From positions 62,001-126,000 of the forward strand of contig WBMZ01010253.1 of NCBI GenBank assembly GCA_013400975.1: DNA of 64,000 bases, in the 5' to 3' direction. Numbering within the stretch: position 1 is the first letter of the stretch; each line of letters starts with the position of its first letter. This stretch comes from Atrichornis clamosus (Eukaryota; Chordata; Aves; Passeriformes; Menuridae). Positions 62,762 through 64,000 of the stretch are shown here, in pieces. The position numbers and the translations under genes were made by a program. The notes under the pieces are model-generated. The model saw only the letters and a list, made by a program, of their open reading frames with translations. It did not search any database and was not told the DNA's origin.

Positions 62762-64000
62762 AGGTTTCTAAATAATTACATATTGGAGGGGAAAAAAAAA
62801 CCTAAAGAAAATCAAGGCAACAACATTTAGCTCCTTACAACTTGCCCTTCTCTCTGTCTGGGCATTAAGAACAGGAGAGGGGTCCCAGGGATTTCAGTTT
62901 GCTTAGTGCAAAGCATAAATACTCATCTGATCTTCATTTGTGCTGCTGGAAACTTTTTTGAAGACTATCCCTCGCTGCTTCCCCTGCACAGAGACAGATC
63001 TTCTTTGTCTGGGAGCCTCAGCCTTGGCACGGAGTTTCTAAGCCTTCTGCCTGAGTATTGGGAGCTTTCAATCTGCAGCATGCTGCACTAATGCTGCTAT
63101 TTACTGTAATGCACGGGGAGCCAAGAGGCTCCTGCCTCATCACAGCAAAATGTACTGTCTCTGTAACGCAGGGTATTGCTGCAGCATCCGCAATAAATAG
63201 CCTCGTCCTCTGCATTTTGAGGGAGGCTCTGGCAAAAAATAAGGCAAGGGTGTCACTGTTTTCCTCTCTCATTTTGGAATCGTGTCATCGATGTCAAGAC
63301 CTTTCTGCAGTATCAGAGATTTGTTTGGGTTTAGTGGGGAGATGAAATATGTACAAATACTCAGAGGAATTCACACTCTTGTTTCATCACTGAAGCCCTT
63401 GCTTCTCTCAGGTCTTTAAATGGAGTTTGACCAATTTATATAGTGGCAACAACAATTTTTTATAAAGCTCTGAAAAGATTTTAAAAAATATTTTAGCCAT
63501 CTTTATTATTTCTTTTAGCAGAACTGTGCTTTTTAAGGGGATGTCCTGCTTGATAATCCCTCAGGAGATGTAACTATTAGCTTGGAAAAGCAGAAGAATA
63601 ACACAGTCTTCAGGTTTTGGCATGTACGTTTGATGTCACCTGCTTAAAGGCAAATCAAGATAAACAAAGATAAATTATTCAGGCCAAAGCTGTCCTTTCT
63701 GTCTCTGGCATTAGTGAAAGAACACAGGCCCAGCTCATACCCTGGGACCAGGCAAACTTGTATTGTCACTGTTGTTAATATTGGTGGAGCTTTGTTAGTC
63801 CCTGGGCTGCAGTAAAAGCAAGATTGCAGCTAAGCTGGCGTTACTAAGTGGCAGAAAAAACAAGCTAGAGTGGGAAAAGAAGGAAGAATTCAGGAAAATT
63901 ACATAAAGGAGAGGCTGACAGGACTTAATATCTCATATTTCAAATTTGAGGAATAACCAGATCTGGCAACATCAGGTGCGTTCAACATACATTGATGGGA

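Larger units (their letters stand above)
57798..64000. other. Unique non-coding sequence to the window end
   Basis: No gene or further transposon is recognised. It contains a T/G tract (57960-58078), a T21 run (62741-62761) and a GC-richer stretch at 62140-62660 with a 175-codon frame lacking any family resemblance. A 147-codon frame at 60762-61205 is likewise unremarkable. A consensus donor-like GTAAGT lies at 62116 without a convincing partner acceptor. Confidence 0.5.

Noticed and set aside
1..64000. CRISPR arrays, operons, tRNA or rRNA genes, intact endogenous retrovirus, telomeric repeats
   Set aside because: No regularly spaced direct repeats, cloverleaf boxes, rRNA words, paired LTRs with gag/pol motifs or TTAGGG arrays were found on reading both strands.

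Overview
The window reads as non-coding nuclear DNA from a bird, most likely a passerine. It is AT-rich and CpG-poor overall, and no open frame on either strand looks like a conserved protein. The clearest taxonomic signal is eight truncated copies of the CR1 retrotransposon (LINE) in both orientations. Several end in the octamer-like tail of ATTCTRTGA units typical of sauropsid CR1. The GC-rich copies at 24294-24720, 48124-48285 and 57473-57797 have the wording I associate with passerine subfamilies. This is recalled family knowledge, not a search result.

Layout. 1-15 kb is unique sequence with two short CR1 tails (3692-3856, 6160-6246), a perfect 22-bp palindrome at 4211-4232, a 15-G run at 7441-7455 and a GC-rich patch at 13380-13640. 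15-25 kb carries the most GC-rich CR1 copy (15875-16420), a long T-tract abutting an AG|GT junction near 18491, T/G-rich low complexity, a possible ancient repeat near 21.6 kb and a CR1 copy at 24.3 kb. 25-43 kb is mostly featureless unique DNA with one CR1 fragment (32861-33070), a candidate non-coding exon (26331-26452) and an 18-bp E-box palindrome (37307-37324). 43-50 kb is the most promoter-like part. It holds a moderate CpG cluster (43740-44045), a small one (45185-45312), a pair of CR1 fragments with their truncated ends facing each other (47571-48285), and a dense CpG island at 49141-49575 followed by a good 5' splice-site match. 50-64 kb is AT-rich unique sequence, including a repeat-free, almost CpG-free block at 55140-55930 that could be a conserved non-coding element. 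It also holds one CR1 copy at 57.5 kb and long T/G and poly-T tracts.

There are no genes to link into a pathway. I find no supportable protein-coding exon, tRNA, rRNA, CRISPR array, prokaryotic operon or intact retrovirus. The window fits either a gene desert or part of a very long intron, and the sequence alone does not decide which. The best lead for an undescribed transcription unit is the CpG island near 49.3 kb. No novel biological system is evident.
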